This document shows, in pieces, positions 21,758-32,965 of a stretch of DNA of 64,000 bases. Within the stretch, counting starts at the first letter, position 1. Each line of letters starts with the position of its first letter. The stretch is from Diadema setosum (Eukaryota > Echinodermata > Echinoidea > Diadematoida > Diadematidae): assembly GCF_964275005.1 (NCBI RefSeq), contig NC_092688.1, forward strand, positions 21,395,903 to 21,459,902, in the 5' to 3' direction. The position numbers and the translations under genes are program-made. The notes below the pieces were generated by a model. The model was not told the origin of the DNA. It did no database searches and saw only the letters and a list, made by a program, of their open reading frames with translations.

Positions 21758-22297
21758 ATCTCACCTATATTATGTAGAGATGGAAGAGAAACTCTCAATC
21801 AAAGTTGCGCACGACCCATTACCATCTTTACCACCTGCAGTCAGACCGCAGCACCCGATAATTCACTCGTATTTATTCAACTCGTATGCAAGCCTGCTCG
21901 AGGCTTGCATACGTAATGAGCTGCGTAAGGGGATTTTGTCCTTGGGCTTTCGGCAACAAAACTATACCTTATATTTACAAATTTGGTATCAAATTCAAGG
22001 AAAATATGTAAGCTATCCTCACCCGTACTCAAATTATTGTAAATGAAAAATGTCATAGCGTAATTTGAGCTTGAAAAATGATGAAAAAAGTAATTCGTGC
22101 AGTACATGTTCAAGACGTCAAGAGAATACCAAATTCACCTTGCGTCTCTATGAAAATGCATCATTTGGTAGTCCATCTCCTAATATTTGTATCCATGTAA
22201 ATATCTTGACAAGTTGTTGCTTAATCCGGTCAGGAACCAGTAAAATATACATCGATGTCAGGGCTGGTCAGGTTGAAACCGTGCAATCTCAAGAGTA

Positions 22298-22491
22298 AGC
22301 TCTCTCATTGGACAGCGCTTGCATTCAGCGCTTGCATTACTCATTACGCTGCTACGGTTTCATGCCACGTGCGTGCATAGCGCATGCTTGCATAGGCACG
22401 CGTGTAGATTTCTGTGCTTTGGACAGAAGCTAGAAGCTAGAAGCAGTGGTACAGCGCGCGCTGAATGCAAGCACTGTCCAATGAGAGAGCT
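22298..22491. mobile_element. 195-bp MITE with 35-bp TIRs
   Basis: AGCTCTCTCATTGGACAG at 22298 is matched by its complement ending at 22491, continuing through GCTTGCATTCAGCGC. The interior is GC-rich with GCATGC words. The target duplication is unclear. Confidence 0.7.
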
Positions 22492-23042
22492 CTTTCGCGC
22501 CGCTGTACACTTTGTATGGAGCATACTTCCGGCTTAGGAGTGAATTTTACAGACATTTCAAAACGGAAAAACTAGTATAAATCATGCTTGCGTCTCCTTG
22601 ACTCCAATATATAATGAGCATCTAAGTTTCCTCTCTACGAAAAAGCCAAAATCAGAAACAACAGTTTCTTAATCCGGTCAGGAACCAAACACGAACTTTA
22701 GACGACAAAATCTTCCGTGAAAAGCAGGTAAAATTTACGCAAATTCAACTTATTATATCGTCATGATAAGAACCAATATTATACGTAAATTTAGTATCAA
22801 AATAAAGATCAAAGTCTGGAAAACAATTAAGCGTGACTTGTAGCCATGATGAATGTATGTACAAGTCGCTACACTGTGAAAACCATAGCCCTGTCAAACT
22901 CTCGCAAAATCTCGCACGACGAGACACCTTTCGAACGCATAGATCGTCAACGAGAGTGCTGAATAAATCTTGCCGGATCGGCTCATTAGCATACGTGCTG
23001 CGGACTGACTGACCTGTCTTAGCCACCATCTGTCTTGTTTTT
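22492..23042. other. Spacer in element B, no gene seen
   Basis: No supported gene. AATCCGGTCAGGAACCA occurs here (near 22674) and also at 22226, a short direct repeat on either side of the MITE. Confidence 0.4.
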
Positions 23043-24328
23043 TATGCCTCCGCCACGAAGTGGTGCCGGAGGCATTATGTTTTCAGGTTGTCCGTCCGTA
23101 CGTCCGTCCGCATTCATTTACGCGATAACTTGAGTAATATTTGCTGGAATTTTACCAAACTTGGTCCAAGTATAAAGTATGATGGGCAATTACTTGATTA
23201 GATCTTGAGTGAAATCGGTCAAAGGTCAAAGGTCAAAGATCAAGGTCAAATCCTAAAATTTAACTTTTTACGTGATAACTCAAAACTGGATGAAGCAGCT
23301 TTCACCAAACTTGGTCCAAGGATGATGTATGATACGGCAATTAGTTGAGTAGATTTTAGTGACATTGGCAAGAGGTCAAAGGTCAAAAGGTCAATGTCAA
23401 ATGCTAAAAATGTCGCTATTTCCCCATATCCATGCAATGCTTAAAGGTATTTTCTTGAAACTTAGTGTATAGACATATATCTACTGCATAAAGATTCTCC
23501 AAGGGGAGTTTCATGTCATAAGGTCAAAGGTCAAAAGGTCAAAGATTAGGTGAAAATGTTACAATTTCACTTTTCTCATAAATGGTTCAATGTAGGCCTA
23601 TCTTCATGGAACTTGGTGTATACACATGTGACTGGCAGGGATTATCTAGGGAATTTAGGGGTCATGGGTCAATAGTCCTGGGTCAGAGGTCAAGGTCAAC
23701 TCGTCAAAATTTTACTATTTCCATCATATAATAGTATATGCAATGCTTGCAGTATTATTTTTAAAATTTGATATACATATGAAGGGGTCGGTGCAATATA
23801 GTGCTAACCCACACTTCTGTCAAAATTGAGTTACATGCATTTTCATAATCCTTATCCTTCACTCTAACCTCCGTGAAAATATCATATTTTAATTCAACCA
23901 ATAAGATGGTAAAAAATGCATGCATTCATGTTTTATCAATGTACAATGTATGGACTTTCCAAACATTCAACAGCGATTATCTCAAAATGAACATTGTGTG
24001 GGTTAGCACTATATTGCACCGACCCCTTCATATATTACCTAACGGAGATTCTCTTGGAAATTTCCTGCCAGAAGGTCAAAGGTCAATGGTTAAGGGTCAA
24101 GACCAGGTTTAAATGCAAAAAAAAAAAAAAAATCTATTTTATACTGTAATTACACTCGTTCTTTATACCTTGAAAATTACTCAATGCATAAACTTATAAA
24201 AGGGTCAGTCAGAATTTTGCCAGTTATGTGAAACTGTTATCTCACATTGTGAAGACATTATACTATACACCTATTGGGAGAATCATGCATTACGGCGGAG
24301 GCATCAGCCGCCATAGCGACATTTCTAG
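23043..24328 (+). mobile_element. Helentron-like element, copy 2
   Basis: It starts TATGCCTCCGCCACGAAGTGG, forms a 5' hairpin with GGAGGCATTATG, and ends with GGCGGAGGCAT, a CGCCATAGCG hairpin and ACATTTCTAG before a T run. The 5' end and the 3' subterminal block are complementary, as in Helentrons. The body has repeated GGTCAAAGGTCAAAGG words. A 250-bp MITE is inserted at 23781-24029. No protein is encoded. Confidence 0.7.
23781..24029. mobile_element. 249-bp MITE with near-perfect 34-bp TIRs
   Basis: GAAGGGGTCGGTGCAATATA at 23781 continues through GTGCTAACCCACAC and is mirrored at the right end (23995-24029). ATAT flanks both sides (23777-23780, 24030-24033). It sits inside Helentron-like copy 2, which is inside elements B and A. 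Confidence 0.85.
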
Positions 24329-24335
24329 TTTTTAA

Positions 24336-25438
24336 TTACATTTTTAGCATTTTCTTGCAAACCCTACAATGAATTTTCACCAGATTTGGCAGATAACATC
24401 TTAATGGTGATATGATCGTAATTTGTAAAAATGAGCTCCCCCCCCCACACACACACGCCAGTCCTAAGGAGGGGGGGGGGGGGAGGAGTTGAAGCCTCAG
24501 AGTCCCTAAACGCTTGATTTTTTTCTTCATCTGTCGAACCGAAAAAGAAAGAGCTAGTGCTATGAAGTTAGTGCTATGAAGACATTAATGACTAAAATTT
24601 CATGTTTCATTATGGCGGACCCAGGGGTGCCCTGATCGGGGGTGAGGGGAAGGAGGGGGATTTTCCACATTTTCAGCACATTCTCGAAAAATCTAGGACG
24701 GATTTTCACCCAACTTGTGAGATACAGTCATATTTATGTTAATAATTATAATCTTGATTTGTTAAAATGCGCCCCCCCCCCCATCGCCGAAGGGGGGGGG
24801 GGGATTTAAGCTTCACTTTTAACATTCCAAAAATGTGGATTTTTTAAAATCTTCTTCTGTCAAACCAAAAAAGATAGAGCTAAGTTAGTGCTATAAAGAC
24901 ATTGACGTGAATAACGAATGAAATGCCATGTTTGATTATGGCGGATCAAGGGGTGCCCAGATCGGGGGGAGGGGGGGGGAGGGGTGATGGGTGGAGGAGG
25001 ATATTCCACATTTTTAGCATCTTCTTGAAATATCTATGAGGGATTTTCACCAAACTTGACAGCAAGATTATGGCAATGATTATGATCTTAATTTGTTCAA
25101 ATGAGCCCCCCCCCCTCCCCCACCGCCGAAGGGGGGGGGGGCTGCGGGGTGAAGCTTCAACGTTCCTTTAACTCTGGAATTTTTTTAATCTTTTTCTGTC
25201 AAACCGATGATGATAGAGCTAAGTTAGTGCTATGAAGACACAGCGTTAATGAATGAAATTTCATGTTTGGTTATGGCGCGGATCAAGGGGTCTCCATATC
25301 GAGGGGGGTGAGGGCAAGGAGAGGAATTTTCCACATTTTCAGCATCTTCTTGAAAAATCTACGACGGATTTTCACCAAAATTGGCAGATTGCCTCTTTAC
25401 GGTGATATGCACTTAATTTCTTAAAATGATCCCCCTCC

Positions 25439-25486
<48 letters not shown>

Positions 25487-25900
25487 GCTTAAGGGGGGGG
25501 GGGTGAAGCCTCGGAGTCACTAAACTCAACTTTTATCTTCTTCTGTCAAACTGGAAAAGAGAGCTTAGTTAGTGCTATGAAGACATTAATGCCTGAAATT
25601 TTATCTCACGTTTGATTGTGGCGGATCGAGGGGTGACCTTATCGGGGGGGGGGGGGGGGAAGGGAGGAGGGTGGATTTACACATTTTCTGCATCCTCTTG
25701 AGAAATCTTTGATGGATTTTCACCGAAAGTGGGAGGTAGCATCTCTAGGGTAATATAATCCCACTTTGTTCGAAGGGAAAACAAATCCAAGTTGTTCCCC
25801 TTCCCCAAAGATAGGGATAAGACCAGGGTAGCCCCCACGTCATTTAGTAAGCAGACGTGCAATTTCATCAAAGTATAGATCTACCTTCTAAAAATGTGAT
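24336..25900 (+). repeat. Direct array of ~330-bp units with C/G tracts
   Basis: Five units begin with CATTTTTAGCATCTTCTTGA-like sequence near 24336, 24669, 25008, 25331 and 25679. Each contains GGATTTTCACC, a C-run facing a G-run across GCCGAAG-like loops, and GTTAGTGCTATGAAGACATT. One unit has a (CA)n expansion (25441-25486). Frames across it are not genes. Confidence 0.85.
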
Positions 25901-26339
25901 AAAATTGTGTTCTATTACTCTTGGTTGTATAGAAAATGTCTTTAAAAAGTATGTTTTCCGTTTTTTCATATGTATAGGGTTTTCAATAAAATTCTGAATT
26001 CCACCCGAACGACCCCACCCCCTTCGTCATGGTCCCTTTCAAGTTCAAGGGGCGGAGGTGGGGTGGGGGGGGGGGGCTCCATCTCCTCCTACCTTAGGGG
26101 TTGGGGCAGTGCTCATTTAGACAAATTGAGGTCATATCACCAGATAAATACGCTACGCTACGTTTCAAGCTTGGCAAATATCTATTATATAAGAGTTTCA
26201 AGAAGAAGCTGAATATGTGACAAATCCGCCTCCTCCGCACTTAACATTAATTCATGAATTAACTTACCATAACAGGCACCAGCACTCTATTAGCTTTTTT
26301 TTTTTTTAAGCTGATATATAATTTCATTATCCGAGGGAT

Positions 26340-27876
26340 GCGTCTTGAGTTTTCAGGAAAAAGACAAAAAATGTGAAAAATAAGCCTCCTTCCTACCCCC
26401 TCCCCTTTTTGGGCATCCCTTCATCTGTCATAGTAAACTTGAACCTACATCATGCATTAACTGTATTTACAGTACTACATGTATCACCATAAAGATGCTG
26501 TCTGCCAAGTTTGGTGAAAATTCGTCATAGATTTTTCAAGAAGATGTAGAACATTTTGAAAATCCCCCTCCTCCCCCCTGGTTACAGCTCGTTATTCCGA
26601 AGGTTTGTTATTCCGAAGGCTCTTTATTCCTAAGATTCGTTATTCCGAAGGTTCATTGCTCCGAATTTCATTTACGGATTAAGTCTTCGGAATAACGAAC
26701 CTTCGGAATAACGCCACAAATTTTCGGATTAACGAACCTCTAGGTATAGGGACTTTGCGTGTTTCAGATTAACGACCCTTCGGAATAACGAACCTTCGGA
26801 ATAGCGAACCTTCGGAATAACGAACAGCACCCCCTCCCCCTCACCCTCACCTACCCCCGATCAGAGCATCCTAGACCCGCCATATTCAAACATGAGTTTC
26901 AGTCATTAATGTCTTTACAGCACTAACTTTTTCGGTTCGACAGAGGTAAAAAAAAAAAAAAAAAAATCAAGAGAATAGGGACTCTGAGGGTTCACCCCCC
27001 CCCCCTCCTCGTCGGCGGGGGGGGGGGGGGAGTCAATTTAACAAATTAAGATCGAATTACCATAAATATACTATCTGCCAAGTTTGGTGAAAATCGGTCA
27101 TAGATTTTACAAGACTACGCAGAAAATGTGGAAAATCCCCCTCCTCCCGATCACACCCCTTATCAGGGCACTCCTGGACCCGTCATAATCAAACCTGAAA
27201 TTTTAGTAACTATAGTGTCTTCAAAGAACGTAGTTCCACATTTTTCGGTTCAACAGAACAAGATTACAAATTCCAGAGTTTAGGGACCTGAAACTTCAAC
27301 TCCCCCTCCCCCCCCCCCCCTTGGCGGTGGGAGGGGGGGGGCTAATTTTACCATATAAGACCATATCACCGTAAAGATGGTATCTGCCAAGTTTGGTGAA
27401 AATCCTTCTTGAGATCTATGAAGAAGATGCAGTAAATGTGGACAATCCCCCTCCTCTCCATCACTTCCCCTCCCCCCACCCCCAATCAGGGCACCCCTGG
27501 ATCCGCCATAATCAAACATGCAATTTCAGTCATTAATGTCTTCATAGCACTAGTTTAGGGACTCTGAGGCTTCAATTTGAAGACTCCTCCCCACTTATCG
27601 CCCAGTGTCCTGCATCCCTGGATCTGCCATTAAACGTGAACTCCTGGCATCAATATCTTTAACGAACCAACCTAGCTCATTCTTATTTGGTTATAATAAT
27701 AAAAGAAGAATTTCGATAATACCGTAGTTCTGGGACTTTGAGCCCCCCTTTTTTTTTCGGGGGGGGGGGGGGGCTACTATATAAACAAATTGAGATTCCA
27801 TTACCATAATCGTGCTACCTGCCAATTTTGTTGAAAATCTGTCAAGGATTTCATTAAGAAAATCTAAATGGTGGAA
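26340..27876 (-). repeat. Inverted array of the ~330-bp units
   Basis: These are the same units as at 24336-25900 on the other strand, with landmarks GGTGAAAATC near 26515, 27089, 27399 and 27832. It forms a giant imperfect palindrome with the direct array about a centre near 26100. It is interrupted by a small relative of element A at 26580-26833. Confidence 0.85.
26580..26833. mobile_element. Element A': 254-bp relative of element A
   Basis: It begins GGTTACAGCTCGTTATTCCG and ends GGAATAACGAACAGCACCCC, the same terminal sequences as element A. The flanks CTCCCCCCT (26571-26579) and CTCCCCCT (26834-26841) look like an 8-bp duplication with one homopolymer change. It is a deletion derivative consisting almost only of terminal array. 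Confidence 0.75.
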
Positions 27877-27945
27877 TTTCATGGGCAGTTTTGATGTGGA
27901 GTTTATCTGCTATCTTTATACACAATATCGCTAAAGTAAATGATT

Positions 27946-28203
27946 TGCACATTTCCCGGCGACGTTTTGCACATTTCCCGGCAAAATTGAACTTTTGCAC
28001 ATTTCCCGGCGTCATGCTTGCACATTTCCCGTTGATGAAATTTGCACATTTCCCGGCGAGACGTTTGCACATTTCCCGGCGTTTGCACATTTCCTGGCAA
28101 GACGTTTGCACATTTCCCGGCGTTTGCACATTTCCCGGCGAGACGTTTGCACAATTCCCGGCGTTTGCACATTTCCCGGCGTTTGCACATTTCCCGGCTC
28201 CAC
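27946..28203 (-). repeat. Right terminal array of element B
   Basis: About eleven GTTTGCACATTTCCCGGC units, the inverted counterpart of 21597-21757. Repetitive peptides encoded on both strands are artefacts of the array. Confidence 0.9.
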
Positions 28204-28214
28204 AAGGGGAAGGG

Positions 28215-28684
28215 TCCGGGGTAATTGCCCAAAACCCCTGCCGCAGGTCATTTCATTATCGGATTGATATGAAAGGCTGGAATGCGGGAACAACACTTTT
28301 CACTGTGAATCTAGTAATAATTAAAGTTGCATCATTGTTACCATCGATGATTATAGCCATTACTACTATTAATGATACTTTTTAGTCTTATCGTCGTTAC
28401 TGTTGTTATCATTAAATATGTGAAGGTGCCTGAAGGTAGGATATTAAAAAAAAAAAAAAAAATCACACAGCCCCCTTTGCTCTAGATCGTTTCTCAGGTA
28501 GATAATTGCTCAGACTGAATTAAAAACAAGTCTTGTTTACGCCACTTCTTCACACAACACGACGTGCTTTAGCTGAAAATATACACGTGTATCATCCTTG
28601 TATCACGTGTATCATCAATTGTCATTGCGTAATATCCAAGCATTTTTTCCCTGATTATACGTCAACTTATTTTATTATCACAGT
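28215..28684. other. Interior of element A, no gene seen
   Basis: Non-coding sequence between element B and the right terminal array, with a poly(A) run at 28446-28461. Confidence 0.5.
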
Positions 28685-29452
28685 GAGTTTATTTCATTTT
28701 CGGAATTACGAACCTCACTTCATTTTCGGATTAACGAGCCTCATTTCAATTTCGGATTAACGTGCCTTATTTCATTTTCGGATTAACGAACCTTATTTCA
28801 TTTTCGTATATTAACAAGCCTTATTTCAATTTCGGATTAACGAGCGTCATTTCATTTTCGGATTAACGAACCTTATTTCATTTTCCGATTAACGTGCCTT
28901 ATTTCATTTTCGGATTAACGAACCTTCGGAATCACGGACCCTATTTCATTTTCGGATCAACGAACCTTCGGAATAACGAACCTTATCATATATTCGGATT
29001 AACGAACCTTCGGAATAACGAACCTTGGAAATAGCGACCCTTATTTCATTTTCGGATTAACGAGCCTTCGGAATACCGAACCTTATTTCATTTCCGAATT
29101 GACGAACCTTCGGAATACCGAACCCTTTATCATTTTCAGATTAACGAACCTTCGAAATAGCGACCCTTATTTCATTTTTGGATTAACGAGTCTTCGGAAT
29201 ACCGAACCTTATTTCATTTTCGGATTGAAGAACCTTCGGAATACCGAACCCTATTTCATTTTCGGATTAACGGGCCTTCGGAATAGCGAACCTTATTACA
29301 TTTTCGGATCAACGAACCTTCGGAATAACAAACCTTCGGAATAACGCCACAAATGTTCGGATTAACGAACCCTGTTTCATTTTCGGATTAACGAACCTCT
29401 AGGTATAGGAGATTTGCGTGTTTCGGATCAACGAACCTTCGGAATAACGAAC
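28685..29452 (-). repeat. Right terminal array of element A
   Basis: Some 35 degenerate units of TTTCGGATTAACGAACC and TTCGGAATAACGAACC, inverted relative to 18568-19080. The last 120 bases closely match the end of element A' (CCTCTAGGTATAGG landmark near 29396). Confidence 0.9.
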
Positions 29453-29468
29453 AGCACCCCATTTTGTC

Positions 29469-31610
29469 TTAATCAAATTCAGTTTCAATTTATTAGCCTG
29501 AATCCTCTTAAATACTGATTTTGATTCAGTATTAATGGTATTCAGTAACATGAGGGTTCCGATTCGAATAAAAAAAAAAAAGCTGGTGCCATCGGCAGCC
29601 ATCGGCAAAGAGTATAAAATAAAACAGGGGGACGAACTGCAAAAATCATTCATACAAAGAATAAGCAGTAGAGGCTCTAAAAGAGATAACTGCGGTACAG
29701 TGACCTGGACACATGGCTATTCAAACTGTCAAACTGAGTTCTTCCAGTAAGGTAACTTCTAAACCAGTCGTAGGCCCTTCCACGAATGCCACAGTGTTGT
29801 AATTTGTATAATAATATTTCATGGTTGATTGTGTCAAAGGCCTTGGAGTAGTCAAGAAAGATACATACTATGTGACACTTGGCATCGATCGCTTTGGTAA
29901 TTTTCTCAATCATTAGTAAAATAGCATGAAGTGTGAAATGCCTTTTACGAAATCCAAATTGATTATCATCTATTATATTAGAGTTGTTTAAGAATCGGAA
30001 CACACGAGTATACACGATATTTTCAAGTAATTTAGAAAAGGAAGTTAATAACGATAAAGGTCGATAATTTCAAAGTTCGGCCTCTCTGCCCTTTTACATA
30101 TCGGGATAACTTTAGTGATTTTCATCCTCGTAGGCACTGCACCATTCATCAATGACAAACTAATATATGGCCGGGCGAGAGGTACAACAATCTCATGTAC
30201 AATATAATTCAGAAGATGATTAGAAATTCCATCATAACCAGTACTTTTTTAGCTTGAAGATTATTTACAATATCAAACATTTCGAATTCTAATACAGGCA
30301 TAAAAAGCAAAGATTGATTATTGCGATGACTTAAATACGAAGAAAACGGTATATCCGTTACCGGAATGGCATTAGCTAAATTGGGTCCGACATTAACAAA
30401 ATATGAATAAAACGCTTCAGAGATTCCATTATTATCTCTTAACTCAATATCATTCAAACAAATAAAGCTTTCGATATCCAGGGGGATCGTGGTATCTTTT
30501 TATAATTTGATCTAGATTGTGGTCTTATTGGAAAATGAAAAGAGAAAAGAGGGGCGATCAAATCAACAAAATTATCATAATTATGCGTTATTAGGCTCAC
30601 TTGCATTTAGAACCACTGACCAATCAATACTTAACAAGCTTTCCTTAAATCTTGTAATATTTTCTTCAGACATAACACGAGATGTAGAATGAACAATTTC
30701 CCTAGTTGCAGGCTTAAAACGATTTAGTATTAATGGACTAGAAGCAAACACTGGGAAATGATCAGACATTTCCGAAACTATATACTATACCTTGATCAGT
30801 TGGTTGATGATTATTGGTAAATATAATCAGTAATTGTGTACGCTGAATCAGATATTCTGGTAGGTTTGGTTATGCACGGCGTAAAGCCATCTGAGAACAT
30901 AGTGTCTACAAAATCCTGACAATAGGGCTTTCGTGATACTGCAGTAAATAAAAATCCCCCCCCCCTTGTTTATTATTCAAAGACTCAGAATTCAGTACGG
31001 AATTCAATACATCCACACACAAAAAAAAAGCAGTATGATTACAATTTTGTGGTCTATAAATCTCACCTATGAAAATATCATTTCCGGCATATATGTCGAT
31101 TTCAATAAAAATACCATCGGGGTCTTCAGTCATATGACATAAATTCTGGATCAAATCAAAATTTAATCCATCCTTAACATGAAGAGCCACACCCCCTCCA
31201 TGTTTACTCACTCTATTATTATTAAACACAAGAGAATATCCATCCAGATAACTTGTGGAAGTGACACGTCAGACAACCATGTTTCGCACAAACCTATAAC
31301 AGATAAATCCGTATTGAGTGAATTTAAAAATGTCTTCAGTTGGTCCAGAATCTTACACAAATTTCGGATATTGAAATGAAGAATAGTAAAGTTATTATCC
31401 ATCTTGAAATAAAAATCATGTGTACATATGTCCTGAGGTGAAATATGATCGGAACTTTTACATCGCGGTAATGAATCATTCTCATCATAAGACAAATCAG
31501 ATTCGGGAGTTTGTGCATTTAACATCTTTATAACATCGGAATCAGAGATTACATTACCATCACCGTAATACATTGTATATCCATACCACTGGTCATCAGG
31601 TCACTGCTCT
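29469..31610 (-). mobile_element. CR1/L2-like LINE, 5' part (endonuclease and RT)
   Basis: Read on the minus strand. 31208-31573 holds the start of ORF2 with an APE-type endonuclease entry (NFTILHFNIRNLCKILDQLK, then LSVIGLCETWLSD). 30906-31229 has HGGGVALHVKDGL and GEIYRPQNCN. 30209-30457 is the linker. 29677-30015 has RT fingers ([20 protein letters not shown]) and palm ([20 protein letters not shown]). 29469-29600 ends with the KRIQANKLKLNLIKTK segment at the insertion point of element A. Several frameshifts and a lost catalytic block make it dead. It continues in 17430-18552. Confidence 0.85.
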
Positions 31611-32551
31611 CTTCATTAGTTACCATAATAGAGGAATCAACCTTCGGATTTGAAAGACATTCAAGATAGATGGGCCAGGGAAACAGAGCTGAGTAAAGTA
31701 CCTCGCCAGATGACAAAGAAACGTGCGTGTGTAATTACATAACAGATGGCGTATATGGAATAACTCGCTCGGGTGACTCACGAATACTGCTAGGGATGAT
31801 TGACCTTGCATATGCACAGCACTTGACATTGCTTGATGCATTACAAACTGAGCCAAATGGGTAAATGACAAAGGTGAATTCACGGACATGTTTAGACAGG
31901 AACTGAAACATTGATAGGAATGTGAACTTGAAAATCGTTTCAAAACGGTCACGAGACACAACAGTAAATATATACATAATTATGTATGGATAGTGCATTG
32001 CAAAGAATCTATTCCACGACATTACTGAGTGAACCGGAGGTTGCGCCTGAGCTAATACACTGCCACCACCTGTACCTTTGACTTTTGTGTTACTGTAAAC
32101 AAGTAAAATACAAGCTGGCAAACCTCCAAAGAATGTCGACCTGGGTAAACATGAGCCTTTGGGTGTACAGTCAAATAGTTGAAAAGTCATACCAAATGAC
32201 ACGATGTGTACAGAAGTGCTATATGGGTGACTTTCGACGAAAGAAAAACGTCGTACGAAATATAGGCATATGAATATAGATTGAAAAAAATAGTATTTGT
32301 AATATGACAGAATGAGTGGGAAGTGCCTGTATCCTTTGTACATCATACTATAACAACTGAACATTATCGGCCTATTTCTTAGTTCACATACTGAACAATG
32401 GAAAAAAAATCAGGAGTCTTCAACATACGGTTTACATGGATTGTCGGACAGGTACTGTAATTCTAATGCTCATGCATCATTTATACCCCACATAATCCAT
32501 ACATGATGACTGCATTAAGCGCGTAAATAAGGTACTCAAAGATGTGAGGAG
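31611..32551 (-). pseudogene. Possible decayed piggyBac-like transposase fragment
   Basis: Minus-strand frames (31620-31961 and 31735-32364) overlap in different registers. One reads VVSRDRFETIFKFTF and LSKHVREF. The other continues with MHQAMSS and QGQSSLAVFV. The order loosely recalls piggyBac/PGBD transposases (RDRF helix, then the acidic DEAM-type segment and KGRSSL). The catalytic aspartates are not visible, so this may be chance. No other gene is seen in the stretch. Confidence 0.25.
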
Positions 32552-32965
32552 TAATATAGGTTTTCCCGGCCAATTTTGCACTTTTGTCGGTCCATTTGAT
32601 GGAATGTTTATTCGATTTAGGAAAAATCCCTAGTTATCGCACAGTCTGTCATTCAAAATTGCAACTTGTGCGTTTAATTTAGCAATATTTCAATCAATGA
32701 AATTGGCACATGTGGCTTTCAAATTCGTAAAAAGGGCATTCAAATTGGCTGGTACTCTACGTTCATTCAAAATTGCCACCACTCAGTGGCCGAATGGGGT
32801 ACTTGAGTCATTCAATTTCGCGAATGGGCAGTCAAATTCCGAACATTTCATTCAAATTAACGTCATGTTATTTCTTTTTTGAATATATGACAACATTAAA
32901 TGTGTGCATTTCTATGTTACGTTTTGTCTCATCCACACACTGTTAGGCAGTAAAAGTATCATTTT

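Larger units (their letters stand above)
21591..28203. mobile_element. Element B: 6.6-kb inverted-array transposon
   Basis: The ends are GTGTGGAGCCGGGAAATG and the complement of GTGGAGCCGGGAAATG. The same 11-base sequence AAGGGGAAGGG directly flanks both sides (21580-21590, 28204-28214), a likely 10-11 bp target duplication. Each end carries tandem CCGGGAAATGTGCAAACGTC-type units in opposite orientation. The core is a mirrored array of 330-bp units. No coding gene is seen. An 8-11 bp duplication would suit Mutator-type elements, but nothing else supports that. Confidence 0.75.
18561..29460. mobile_element. Element A: 10.9-kb inverted-array transposon
   Basis: It is flanked by the exact 8-bp duplication ATTTTGTC (18553-18560, 29461-29468). 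Removing the element and one copy reconnects the LINE reading frame apart from a single-base indel. Both ends are long inverted tandem arrays of short TTCGTTATTCCGAAGG / TTCGTTAATCCGAAAA units (18568-19080; inverted at 28685-29452). The right end is GAACAGCACCCC; the left is GATAAAAGCTCGTT. Terminal inverted arrays with 8-bp duplications match the TU/foldback type described in sea urchins. No transposase is recognisable; element B and other repeats fill the interior. Confidence 0.85.

Noticed and set aside
27891..28385. 164-codon plus frame and several overlapping frames on both strands
   Set aside because: They translate the GCACATTTCCCGG tandem array of element B; the repetitive peptides follow from the repeat length.
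29099..29344. 81-codon frame of repeated NLRNTEPYFIFGL-type peptide
   Set aside because: It is the translation of the terminal array of element A, not a protein gene.
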